28,788 nt of DNA from JABGPL01 sp964387885 (GTDB taxonomy: Bacteria; Electryoneota; AABM5-125-24; Hatepunaeales; Hatepunaeaceae), in the NCBI GenBank assembly GCA_964387885.1, contig CAYLYZ010000072.1:1-28788 (forward strand). Direction: 5' to 3'. Below the pieces are notes generated by a model. The model searched no databases, was not told the DNA's origin, and was given only the letters and a program-made list of their open reading frames with translations. Positions 1 to 6,910 of this stretch are shown here, piece after piece (position 1 is the first letter of the stretch; every line of letters starts with the position of its first letter). The translations under genes were made by a program, and so were the position numbers.

Positions 1-655
1 AAGTCCCGGAACAATCCTCTGAAGAACAAGAAACTCCAGTCGAAAGCACGCCGGAAGTAGAAGAGGAAGAGCAGCAAACAGAAGACACCGTTGAAATTGA
101 GTCGATTTCCGAACCTGAATTGGAAGGCTCACCGGATGACTCAGATATTAATCAGCGATTAAAAATGTTCTCTACTGAATCGGAACCTAAACCAGCTCCC
201 AAAGAAAAAGCCGAACCAGATGTGAATTTTAAAGTCCCGGAACAATCCTCTGAAGAACAAGAAACTCCAGTCGAAAGCACGCCGGAAGTAGAAGAGGAAG
301 AGCAGCAAACAGAAGATACCGAGGAAATTGAGTCGATTTCCGAACCTGAATTGGAAAGCTCACCGGATGACTCAGATATTAATCAGCGATTAAAAATGTT
401 CTCTTCAGAACCGGAAGTTAAACCAACTCCGAAAGATAAAGCCGAGCCAGATGCGAATTTCGAAGACCCGGACCAATCCGCTGAAGAACAAGAAACTCCA
501 GTCGAAAGAACCCTGGAAGTAGAAAAGGAAGAGCAACAAACAGAAGATACCGATATAATTGAGTCGATTTCCGAACCTGAATTGGAAAGCCCAACCGATG
601 ATTCGGACGTTCGACAGAGAATGAAAATGTTCTCTTCCGATCCGGAAACAGAAAA
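1..655 (+). repeat. 231-bp tandem repeat inside the TPR protein gene
   Basis: Units start at 1, 232 and 463, a 231-bp (77-codon) period that keeps the frame. Bases 1-85 are identical to 232-316 and the rest of these two units differs at scattered sites. The third unit is more diverged and runs into unique sequence near 655. Near-identity at the DNA level suggests recent duplication or gene conversion. More units may lie to the left of the window. Confidence 0.9.
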
Positions 656-926
656 TCCGGCTGTTGAACCAGATGTCAGAGAGAGGCTTACAAAGGTTGC
701 ATCAGAAGTGATTGGTGACGATAGCAAAACCCCTATTTCAAAGGATGAATTTGAGATTAAGAGAATCCCCACTGAAACTTTAGGTGAGCTTTACGTAGCA
801 CAGAAAAAGTGGGATGAGGCAATCGGAGTCTATAGCGCGCTGCTTGAAGAACATCCTACGAGTGAAAAATACAGGAATCGTCTTCAGACGATATACAACA
901 GAAAAATATCAGACGAAAAAAACTAA
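1..926 (+). CDS. Repeat-rich acidic protein with C-terminal TPR, 5' end missing
   Basis: The reading frame is open from the first base (codons start at base 3) to the stop at 924-926, so the gene begins before the window. The TTG at 120 lies inside the repeats and is not a credible start. The visible protein is mostly acidic, low-complexity sequence built from 77-residue tandem units, each holding a DDSDINQRLKMFS-like motif. A last short copy of the motif reads PDVRERLTKVAS. The final 60 residues form one TPR-like helical pair (TLGELYVAQKKWDEAIGVY, then LLEEHP), as in proteins that dock partners through a terminal TPR. No signal peptide can be judged because the N-terminus is absent. It ends 21 bases before the peptidase gene, so cotranscription is likely. 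Function unknown; a scaffold or adaptor role is only inference from the repeats and TPR. Confidence 0.85.
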   Translation, partial: VPEQSSEEQETPVESTPEVEEEEQQTEDTVEIESISEPELEGSPDDSDINQRLKMFSTESEPKPAPKEKAEPDVNFKVPEQSSEEQETPVESTPEVEEEEQQTEDTEEIESISEPELESSPDDSDINQRLKMFSSEPEVKPTPKDKAEPDANFEDPDQSAEEQETPVERTLEVEKEEQQTEDTDIIESISEPELESPTDDSDVRQRMKMFSSDPETENPAVEPDVRERLTKVASEVIGDDSKTPISKDEFEIKRIPTETLGELYVAQKKWDEAIGVYSALLEEHPTSEKYRNRLQTIYNRKISDEKN

Positions 927-947
927 CTACATTCAATAAGAGGAAAA

Positions 948-2054
948 ATGCAACAGAGATTAGATGCATTACGTAGAAAATTTCGTACACTGGGTGTATC
1001 AAATTTTATTGCTACCCGATTTGAGAACTTTTCTCAAGGTAATCTTCGATATTTATGTGGATATACCGGATCGAATGGTGTCCTGCTTGTGACAAAACAA
1101 GACGCTTATTTTCTCACTGATGGCAGATATTTAAATCAGGCAAAAAAGCAGGTAAAAGGTGCTAAAGTCTTCATTTTCTCAGGTGGGAAGAGTATTACTA
1201 ATGGATTCACAAAAGAGCTTAAAGAGAATAAGGAAATCCGTTTTCGGGGCAGAATAGGAATCGAAGCACGAGGAACAAGCGCTGAGTTTTACAGAGCTTT
1301 GCAAACAACATTCCCTAAATCAAAGCTGATAGAGACGACCGATGTAATTGAAAAGATTGCCCAAACCAGAGTTGATGATGAGATAGATTTAGTCCGGAAA
1401 GCAGTTGAAATTACTGACCGGGTATTTACCGAAGTTCTGGGATTAATTAAACCCGGAATAACTGAACAGGAGCTGTCAGCAGAGATCACATACCGGCATA
1501 TTTTGTACGGTGCTGAAAAGAATGCTTTTGACCCAATTGTAGCCAGCGGACATCGTTCTGCGCTTCCACATGGTATAGCTTCGAGTAAGTTAATCGAGAA
1601 AGGTGACATCATAACTTTTGATATCGGATGCTATTACAACGGATATGCTTCGGACATGACCCGGACAGTTTTGCTTGGAAAAGCAGATGAGAAGCAAAAG
1701 GAAATATACTCCACTGTCCAGGAAGCACAATCAAAAGCTGCTCAAGCCGTTGCACCTGGAGTAAAGTGTTCTGATCTCGATAAAATTGCCCGGGACATTA
1801 TAAAAAAAGCGGGATATGGTGATAAATTCACTCACAGCCTTGGTCACGGTGTCGGACATCAGGTTCACGGACGGCCCGTCCTGAGTTGGGCTGCAAAAGA
1901 TAAGCTGAAACCTGGTATGATTGTGACTGTAGAACCGGGGATTTATATCGAAGGCTATGGTGGAGTTCGAATTGAAGATGATGTCTTAGTCACTGAAACA
2001 GGAAATCAAATCCTGAATAATTCACCGCGGGATTTGATCGAGATTGATTGCTAA
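948..2054 (+). CDS. Xaa-Pro peptidase, M24B family (PepP/PepQ-like)
   Basis: A metal-dependent peptidase that cleaves at Xaa-Pro bonds, expected in the cytoplasm for peptide turnover. Residues 1-135 form the creatinase-like N-terminal domain and 145-360 the pita-bread catalytic domain. The five metal ligands are visible: D225 (ITFDIG), D236 (ASDMTRT), H300 (SLGHGVGH), E329 (TVEPGIY) and E343 (VRIEDD). H208 and H304 match the conserved accessory histidines. At 368 residues it has the length of single-domain bacterial prolidases or short aminopeptidases; sequence alone does not separate dipeptidase from aminopeptidase, so no symbol is given. The ATG at 948 follows an AAGAGG ribosome site at good spacing. 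It sits between the TPR protein and leuD in the same direction. Confidence 0.95.
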   Translation: MQQRLDALRRKFRTLGVSNFIATRFENFSQGNLRYLCGYTGSNGVLLVTKQDAYFLTDGRYLNQAKKQVKGAKVFIFSGGKSITNGFTKELKENKEIRFRGRIGIEARGTSAEFYRALQTTFPKSKLIETTDVIEKIAQTRVDDEIDLVRKAVEITDRVFTEVLGLIKPGITEQELSAEITYRHILYGAEKNAFDPIVASGHRSALPHGIASSKLIEKGDIITFDIGCYYNGYASDMTRTVLLGKADEKQKEIYSTVQEAQSKAAQAVAPGVKCSDLDKIARDIIKKAGYGDKFTHSLGHGVGHQVHGRPVLSWAAKDKLKPGMIVTVEPGIYIEGYGGVRIEDDVLVTETGNQILNNSPRDLIEIDC

Positions 2055-2097
2055 CTAATTTGCATTAGTTTGAACGAAGATTAATAGAAGATTCAAT

Positions 2098-2595
2098 ATG
2101 GACAAAATGATAAGAGGGCGGGTATGGGTGCTGGGAGAAGACACCGATACCGATGTGATTTATCCGGGAAAATACCTCCCGATCCTTGATCCGAATGAAA
2201 TGGCAAAACATGCACTCGAAGGATATGATCCCGAATTTCCCGCAAAACTAAAAGCGGGAGACATTATCGTTGCTGGTCCCGGTTTCGGGATTGGATCAAG
2301 TCGGGAACAGGCTGCGACATGTTTGAAGGCTGCCGGACTTGCTGCCATTGTTGCCGGTTCATTTGCACGAATTTTCTTTCGAAATGCAGTAAATCAGGGT
2401 TTGCCCTTAGTTCAGGCGGAAATCTCCGATAAACTGAAAGATGGTGATGAAATTACAATTGATTTTGAAAAGTGCAAGATATCATTTCCCGGAGGAGAGA
2501 TAGAATTTCCACCTCTTGATGAATCTGTTCAGAAAATTATCGAAGCAGGTGGTTTGATTCCCGCTGTCAGAAAGAAACTTGGAATAGAGGATTAA
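2098..2595 (+). CDS. leuD: 3-isopropylmalate dehydratase small subunit (LeuD)
   Basis: Small swivel-domain subunit of isopropylmalate isomerase (leucine synthesis), which pairs with a large Fe-S subunit LeuC. The 165-residue length fits the short LeuD type found in archaea and many deep-branching bacteria. The family signature DTDTDVIYPGKYL is at 15-27, and the substrate-binding GSSRE at 66-70 follows GPGFGI. The loop after KYL reads YLPI, at the place that separates isopropylmalate from homoaconitate-type enzymes in methanogens, so a related hydro-lyase substrate cannot be excluded. No leuC or other leucine gene is in the window, so its partner must be encoded elsewhere. The ATG at 2098 has only a weak upstream AGAAG; a second in-frame ATG is at 2107. 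Confidence 0.9.
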   Translation: MDKMIRGRVWVLGEDTDTDVIYPGKYLPILDPNEMAKHALEGYDPEFPAKLKAGDIIVAGPGFGIGSSREQAATCLKAAGLAAIVAGSFARIFFRNAVNQGLPLVQAEISDKLKDGDEITIDFEKCKISFPGGEIEFPPLDESVQKIIEAGGLIPAVRKKLGIED

Positions 2596-2644
2596 ATCCA
2601 ATCTCAGAAAAAAAGTCATATCTGTCCAAAATAGAAATTATGAT

Positions 2645-2877
2645 TGCTCCTCATTCCCGTGTCCACGGGAATCCAGGGACAGAACGTGTTCTGCAATCTG
2701 TTTTTTACTTGTCTTTTGTCCTTACAAAATTAATGCAATGCAAAATGAATGAGGATATATGCCTTTAATTAACAAGGACATTAACTGGATTCTGATTCAC
2801 TTCGTTCACAGCGACAAGTCGTTTGCCCAATCAAAGCCTGTCCTCACGAAAGTGGGGATTGGGAATGATGAGACCAA
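2645..2877. repeat. Palindromic intergenic repeats before coaE
   Basis: The 314-base gap between leuD and the preferred coaE start holds no gene. It has a 9-bp perfect hairpin at 2653-2672 (ATTCCCGTG, loop TC, CACGGGAAT), followed by a 6-bp hairpin at 2680-2693. A second structure lies at 2826-2863: outer stem CCCAAT/ATTGGG and inner stem CCTCAC/GTGGGG closed by a GAAA loop. The phrase GGGAATCCAG and the hairpin form resemble dispersed REP-like elements; a degenerate relative is at 28671-28690. No T-run follows, so these are not typical terminators. Confidence 0.65.
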
Positions 2878-2909
2878 GTTACTGAATTATTTTGGGCAGC
2901 AGTGATCAA

Positions 2910-3506
2910 ATGTTTAAAATCGGACTAACCGGATCCTTAGGAGCCGGAAAATCGCAGGTCGCTAAATGCTGGCAGGATCTTGGTGCAGGAATTGTTGAGG
3001 GTGACGAAATGGGCAGGATTGCACTCGAATCGGATTCTACCCTTGTCGCTCAGCTTGCAGAACGTTTTGGCGATAAAATTCTCGATGAAAATGGCAGCAT
3101 TATTCGCAGGCAGCTCGCAAATGCTGCCTTCTCTACACGAGAAGGAACTGAAGACCTCACCAGGTTGACTTTCCCAACATTGTACCGTATTGCAAATGAA
3201 CAGTTCGATCAATTAGCGGACACCTGTGATATTGTCGTATTCGATGCTGCGTTGATCTTTGAATGGGGGATTGAGAAGGATTTCAACCTGATTGTAGTGG
3301 TTACCGCGCAAAGGGACATGTTGCTGGAGCGAGTCATGTCACGCCTTGGAATAGGTAAAAAGGAAGCCTATGAACGCCTTCTTGGTCAGATGCCATCCAG
3401 AATCAAAGAACAACGTGCCGATAGAGTAATCTACAATAATGGCAGTCTCGAAGTACTCAAGAAAAATGCTGCTACAGTTTGGGATGAACTCAGCAGGCTG
3501 TTATAG
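2910..3506 (+). CDS. coaE: Dephospho-CoA kinase
   Basis: Last step of coenzyme A synthesis: phosphorylates the 3'-hydroxyl of dephospho-CoA using ATP, in the cytoplasm. The P-loop GSLGAGKS is at residues 8-15 counted from the ATG at 2910. The substrate-side EGDEMGR replaces the usual DAD-type motif. The VFDAALIFEWGIEKDF segment matches the conserved LLFE-G stretch, and the region after QMPSRIKEQRADRVIYNNG matches the C-terminal AD-x-x-I-x-N-x-G signature. The frame also allows a TTG at 2892, but CoaE proteins normally have the P-loop within the first ten or so residues, so 2910 (198 aa) is preferred. It stands alone after a repeat-rich gap and converges with the minus-strand gene ending at 3577. 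Confidence 0.93.
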   Translation: MFKIGLTGSLGAGKSQVAKCWQDLGAGIVEGDEMGRIALESDSTLVAQLAERFGDKILDENGSIIRRQLANAAFSTREGTEDLTRLTFPTLYRIANEQFDQLADTCDIVVFDAALIFEWGIEKDFNLIVVVTAQRDMLLERVMSRLGIGKKEAYERLLGQMPSRIKEQRADRVIYNNGSLEVLKKNAATVWDELSRLL

Positions 3507-3517
3507 AATATTTGTAA

Positions 3518-3537
3518 GGGCACGGCGCGCCGTGCCC
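3518..3537. repeat. Perfect 20-bp GC palindrome between convergent genes
   Basis: GGGCACGGCG is followed at once by its exact reverse complement, in the 70-base gap between coaE (plus) and the T9SS-sorted protein (minus). It could fold into a stable hairpin on either strand and may help end transcription from both sides, although neither strand has a T-run after it. Confidence 0.75.
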
Positions 3538-3548
3538 ATACGACAGTA

Positions 3549-3570
3549 GCGTAGGCGTCCCTGCCTGCGG
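3549..3570. repeat. Short hairpin repeat, copy of the GGCGTCC family
   Basis: Stem GTAGGC (3551-3556), loop GTCCCT, stem GCCTGC (3563-3568) with one G-T pair. The sequence around AGGCGTCC closely resembles the hairpin at 18418-18439, so these appear to be copies of one dispersed intergenic family. Confidence 0.55.
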
Positions 3571-3576
3571 CCAAAA

Positions 3577-5811
3577 TCACTTCACCGAAACAACCTTTCG
3601 TATTCCAGAAACATCCCCAACGTCCATCCTCACAACATAAACTCCCGCCGGAAAGTCAGAGGCGCTCCAGACAAACGCTTGATTTCCTGCCCCAACATTC
3701 CCATCTACCAGCCGTGAAATCTCCCGCCCGTTAATATCAAATACCGAAAGCGAAACAAGACCAGCTTTAGGCAGATACATCGATAATTTAACCACCGAAT
3801 TAAACGGATTAGGACTTGCCGGATAGAGAACCGGCGTAGCCGGTAAATCTGCGTAATCCGCATCATTTGCAGTGAATGACCACTCCTCGACGTTGACAGT
3901 CCATTGGATGGTGTCTGCTTCAATGCCGTCGTTTACTTTTGAGGTGATTTCACTCTGCCCGGTTTCCGTGAAGGTGACGAGCACTGATGCGCTGTCACTC
4001 CCAAGTTGATCATCATCGAGCACCCAAAGGTATTCAAGCGAATCTGAATTTTCATTGAAGGGGGTTATGACGAATTCAAGTGTTGAATCGACATAAGCAG
4101 ATAATTCAAGCTCCGAAGGCCACCAGGAATATACGGATGACCGAACATGTACATCCCAGATTCTGCTATCCAGGATGTCCTCATGCCTGACTTCTCCGGC
4201 AATTCGCTGATCTCCGGACAGGTTGAAAGTAAACTCGACGGTTTCTGCTTCACCGATCTGGTTCTGTCTCTGGTCTCGTCCTGTATGTATCCATGAATAA
4301 ACCGGTTCAACCCCCTCAATGGCACTCACATCAAGTGAAAAATCAACAACGGTTCTTCGTCGAACAGTTAATTCCAAAGTGTCAGGGAGATGGGTATCAA
4401 TGAAAAATTCTCTGACATGGACACTCCACTCCACGGAAGCAGCACCATCACCATCTGAAACAACACATTGTACTGCGTGGTCACCAAGTACATCGAAGAG
4501 AATTGTGACTGTCGTATCAGTCTCAATTTCCTCTTCATCAAGCGTCCACAGGTAACTCAAATCATCATCCTGCAGATCAACCGCGTACACTGCAAACACT
4601 GTTGAACTTCCAAGTAGAGTAGTGAAGTCCAGGTCTTCCGGAATATGACTGATAATCCGTGGAGGCGACCGTTCGGGCCTGACTTTAACAAGCAGACCCT
4701 GCATCCCAAGATCCTCTTCAGGATCAATCGTACCTCCGGATATTATAATAAAATCCTCTTGATCTTCAATCACAGATGTGAATGCATGATAATTAAACGT
4801 CTGTTCCCAGTTTATATTACCCTCCGGATTGGTTCTTATAACGTAGGCATTAGCAGCTCGTTCCGCCCATGCCGTACCGATAAGGGTGAATCCATTGTCC
4901 CACATTCTTGCGATACTCCAACACCTATCCTCTCGACCGGATATATATTCACGATCTCCAATCTGCTCTCCGTCTCTATTTACACGTATTAATCGGAAAT
5001 TTACACGTTCAAATTGAGGTTCCGTGTGGGAACCAGCAAGTGCAAATCCCTGGTTAACCGAAACTAACGATGTACATCCGCCCGGTTCATATTCTCTTGC
5101 CCAGACCACATCACCGTTCTCATCAACATTTAAGAGGCTGAACCTTGCACCATCTGCAACACCCGCCAGAAGAAATCCATTACCCGGACTTTCACGTATG
5201 GCGCTGATATATGATAGCTGTTCGTGCTGGTATCTTCGCTCCCAAATAACTTCACCATCAGTATCAACCTTCACAAGGTAACCGATTGATGGACGCCCGT
5301 AGAGTAATTGTCCACCCAGAAGATAATTTCCAGCCTTGGTTTCAATTACTGCTTTACATTGTGACGCCCTTGGAGGTTCTCTATGTGTATATCGCCAGAG
5401 AAATTCACCTTCAGAATTTACTTTTATTGCAGTAAAATGTACATAAGGTTCTTCGTCTTCAGCACTGCCGCCAACCAGGAAGCCACCGTCATCCGTTTCA
5501 ATAATCGAGAAAGCCCGATCAGCGCGTTGTGAGGCTAACACATCAATGTGTCGCTGCCATATCAATTGCCCTTCCCGGTCAACTCTGACTATCCAAAAGT
5601 CATCATAAACCTGAATGGAGTCCCGAGGAGGACGATATGTTCCACACATAACGTAACCACCGTCTTCAGTTGCATACACATCCTTAAACTCCTCGGCTGT
5701 ATCACCACCGTAGTACCGCACCCACTCTGTCTGGTGTTGAGCTTCTGTTAAAGGGACATGAACAAACCAAAATAAATTTAAAAAAATGAGAATAGACTTA
5801 ATAGAATTCAT
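3577..5811 (-). CDS. Secreted propeller/Ig-like protein with T9SS sorting domain
   Basis: A surface or secreted protein of unknown role. Starting at the ATG at 5811 (GAGGT five bases upstream) the protein is 744 aa with a signal peptide ending at TEAQ; the GTG at 5823 is a weaker start. Residues 30-380 contain seven or so beta-propeller-like repeats of the pattern DGGY/F-x-x-x-G followed by a VxxDxxGxxxW strand. Residues 385-650 hold three PKD/Ig-like modules with YLW and WxVxV strands. The C-terminal 80 residues form a type A T9SS sorting domain: ASPNPFNS, LSVFDINGREI, PAGVYVVR, ending KVVSVK. Such tails normally direct outer-membrane translocation and then removal or anchoring. It is single and convergent with coaE, with a promoter at about 5928-5956 and a 5'-leader hairpin. 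No enzymatic motif is visible. Confidence 0.9.
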   Translation of the reverse strand: MNSIKSILIFLNLFWFVHVPLTEAQHQTEWVRYYGGDTAEEFKDVYATEDGGYVMCGTYRPPRDSIQVYDDFWIVRVDREGQLIWQRHIDVLASQRADRAFSIIETDDGGFLVGGSAEDEEPYVHFTAIKVNSEGEFLWRYTHREPPRASQCKAVIETKAGNYLLGGQLLYGRPSIGYLVKVDTDGEVIWERRYQHEQLSYISAIRESPGNGFLLAGVADGARFSLLNVDENGDVVWAREYEPGGCTSLVSVNQGFALAGSHTEPQFERVNFRLIRVNRDGEQIGDREYISGREDRCWSIARMWDNGFTLIGTAWAERAANAYVIRTNPEGNINWEQTFNYHAFTSVIEDQEDFIIISGGTIDPEEDLGMQGLLVKVRPERSPPRIISHIPEDLDFTTLLGSSTVFAVYAVDLQDDDLSYLWTLDEEEIETDTTVTILFDVLGDHAVQCVVSDGDGAASVEWSVHVREFFIDTHLPDTLELTVRRRTVVDFSLDVSAIEGVEPVYSWIHTGRDQRQNQIGEAETVEFTFNLSGDQRIAGEVRHEDILDSRIWDVHVRSSVYSWWPSELELSAYVDSTLEFVITPFNENSDSLEYLWVLDDDQLGSDSASVLVTFTETGQSEITSKVNDGIEADTIQWTVNVEEWSFTANDADYADLPATPVLYPASPNPFNSVVKLSMYLPKAGLVSLSVFDINGREISRLVDGNVGAGNQAFVWSASDFPAGVYVVRMDVGDVSGIRKVVSVK

Positions 5812-5839
5812 TACATACCTCACATGGGATCAGTTAAAT

Positions 5840-5871
5840 CATTGGGTAGAGAATTAAATCTCTATCCAATG
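5840..5871 (-). promoter_or_regulatory. 5'-leader hairpin of the T9SS-sorted protein gene
   Basis: A 13-bp stem (5840-5852 with 5859-5871, one G-T pair) and a six-base loop lie about 30 bases upstream of the ATG at 5811. It lacks a downstream T-run in the gene's direction, so it is more likely an mRNA leader structure or an operator than a terminator. Its role is unknown. Confidence 0.5.
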
Positions 5872-5927
5872 AAAAAAATAGAATAGTTAATGATTAACAG
5901 AATTAATTCATCCTCTCGGGTAATGGG

Positions 5928-5956
5928 AAATTAAAAAATTAATCCCGGATTGTCAA
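5928..5956 (-). promoter_or_regulatory. Candidate promoter for the T9SS-sorted protein gene
   Basis: On the minus strand TTGACA (5956-5951) is followed after exactly 17 bases by TAATTT (5933-5928). The -35 is perfect; the -10 matches a TAnnTT pattern shared with the promoters at 6613-6641 and 7838-7866 rather than strict TATAAT. It implies a leader of about 100 bases containing the hairpin at 5840-5871. Bases 5957-6110 show no gene or clear structure. Confidence 0.5.
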
Positions 5957-6110
5957 GGAAAATGATACTTTCAGTTAATAAACTCGATGCTTGTTTTTTT
6001 TGATCTTACCTAAATTGGAAAGGTGTTATTTTGTCGTATGAAGATAAATGTAAAGCGCTCTGGTAATGTGGGAATTTAGGGATGTGAATACTCTATGGAT
6101 CCAGTATATG

Positions 6111-6140
6111 AAAAAAAAAGACGCTTTAAGAGCGTCTTTA
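6111..6140 (-). terminator. Rho-independent terminator of the small FN3 protein gene
   Basis: On the minus strand a 9-bp perfect stem (6131-6139 with 6117-6125) and a five-base loop lead into a run of nine T residues (complement of 6111-6119). It lies about 35 bases past the stop of the gene at 6173, a standard intrinsic terminator. Confidence 0.9.
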
Positions 6141-6172
6141 GAAATCTGTATTGGGAAAAAACCTGTGTTCTG

Positions 6173-6577
6173 TTACCTGAACATCGCCTTTATACTGCCC
6201 CAGGTTTGCTGGATTCCAGATGTAGTCAGAACAACCCGGTTGGTTTCAGTGATCTGATGCAGACCATCAGACATCTTAACCGAAATCCGGTAATAATATG
6301 TATGTACCTGCTCTTTGAACAGATCTCTGTCAATGTATCTGTAGGAGTGATCATTCCCAAGAGGTTCAATTGTGGCGATTGTGTAGAATCGTTCGTTATT
6401 AAAACTCCTCTGCACTTCAAATGATTTGACGCCCGTTTCTACCCCTGATTTCCAGTCAAGTACAGCCTGACCGTCAACAGCGGCTGCTTCAAATTCGGTT
6501 ATAACAGCGATTAAAGCCATCGCTGAAGTAACTAAAAGCAGAATGATTAAGGTTGTGGTTAAGGTTTTCATCTTCAT
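6173..6577 (-). CDS. Small secreted protein with one FN3-like domain
   Basis: A 134-residue protein: a signal peptide or N-terminal anchor (residues 1-25, MKMKTLTTTLIILLLVTSAM) followed by one fibronectin type III-like fold. The pattern ALDWKSGVETGVKSFEVQRS-like (VLDW, then FEVQRSFNNERFYTIATI, then YRYIDRDL and YYYRISV) is the same module that precedes sorting domains in many FCB secreted proteins, but here it stands alone. There is no sorting domain; the chain ends in TWGSIKAMFR. It is a monocistron with its own strong promoter (6613-6641) and terminator (6111-6140), which argues for high expression. No clear ribosome site precedes the ATG at 6577; a second ATG is at 6571. Function unknown; a surface or periplasmic structural role is a guess. 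Confidence 0.85.
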   Translation of the reverse strand: MKMKTLTTTLIILLLVTSAMALIAVITEFEAAAVDGQAVLDWKSGVETGVKSFEVQRSFNNERFYTIATIEPLGNDHSYRYIDRDLFKEQVHTYYYRISVKMSDGLHQITETNRVVLTTSGIQQTWGSIKAMFR

Positions 6578-6612
6578 AAAATCGTAAAACGGTGGTAACT
6601 ATCCCTTGCGTA

Positions 6613-6641
6613 AATATAGTATATTATTTACCTTCTGTCAA
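6613..6641 (-). promoter_or_regulatory. Strong promoter of the small FN3 protein gene
   Basis: On the minus strand TTGACA (6641-6636), exactly 17 bases, then TATATT (6618-6613) followed by TAC. Transcription would start near 6606, giving a leader of about 30 bases before the ATG at 6577. This is the closest match to consensus in the window. Confidence 0.8.
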
Positions 6642-6708
6642 GTAAGATCAATTTCAACGAATCATATTTCAACTTGACCTTAGAGTTTATAACATTACCT
6701 GAAAACAC

Positions 6709-6815
6709 CGTCATTGCGAAAGCACTGTCTTTGCGAGCGTAGCGAAGCAATCTCATATATTATATATATTAAAACAGATCGCTTTGTCACTTCGTTCCTC
6801 GCGAAGACAAGTCTC
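6709..6815. repeat. Imperfect inverted repeat of the GCGAGCGTAGCGAAGCAATC type
   Basis: The 333-base gap between the FN3 and PorD-like genes holds no credible gene. Its centre is a REP/MITE-like element: a left arm TTTGCGAGCGTAGCGAAGCA (from 6731), an AT-rich middle (ATATATTATATATATT), and a right arm CGCTTTGTCACTTCGTTCCT through CTCGCGAAGACAAG that is roughly its reverse complement. This sequence type is widespread in bacterial genomes and yields spurious CERSEAI-like peptides when translated. Confidence 0.75.
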
Positions 6816-6910
6816 TTTAATTACTTTCGGAAATGTCATAAGCTAAAAACACTGTTATTGACAGATCTAATAAATAAACAGAATTTAGATAATTCAAAGG
6901 AGTTTGCACC

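Noticed and set aside
120..122. TTG as the start of the first gene
   Set aside because: The frame is open to the window edge and the TTG is inside a repeat unit.
383..772. 129-aa reading frame on the minus strand
   Set aside because: It is the complement of the repeat-rich gene and has serine-rich, repeat-derived sequence only.
2645..2877. tRNA or small RNA gene in the gap before coaE
   Set aside because: No cloverleaf or conserved RNA pattern was found; the structure is explained by short palindromic repeats.
4065..5281. Several plus and minus frames of 60-115 codons inside the T9SS-sorted gene
   Set aside because: They are shadows of the main frame with no ribosome sites or family features.
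6066..6424. Plus-strand frames overlapping the FN3 mini-protein
   Set aside because: They run across the terminator and antisense to a gene with a promoter and signal peptide.
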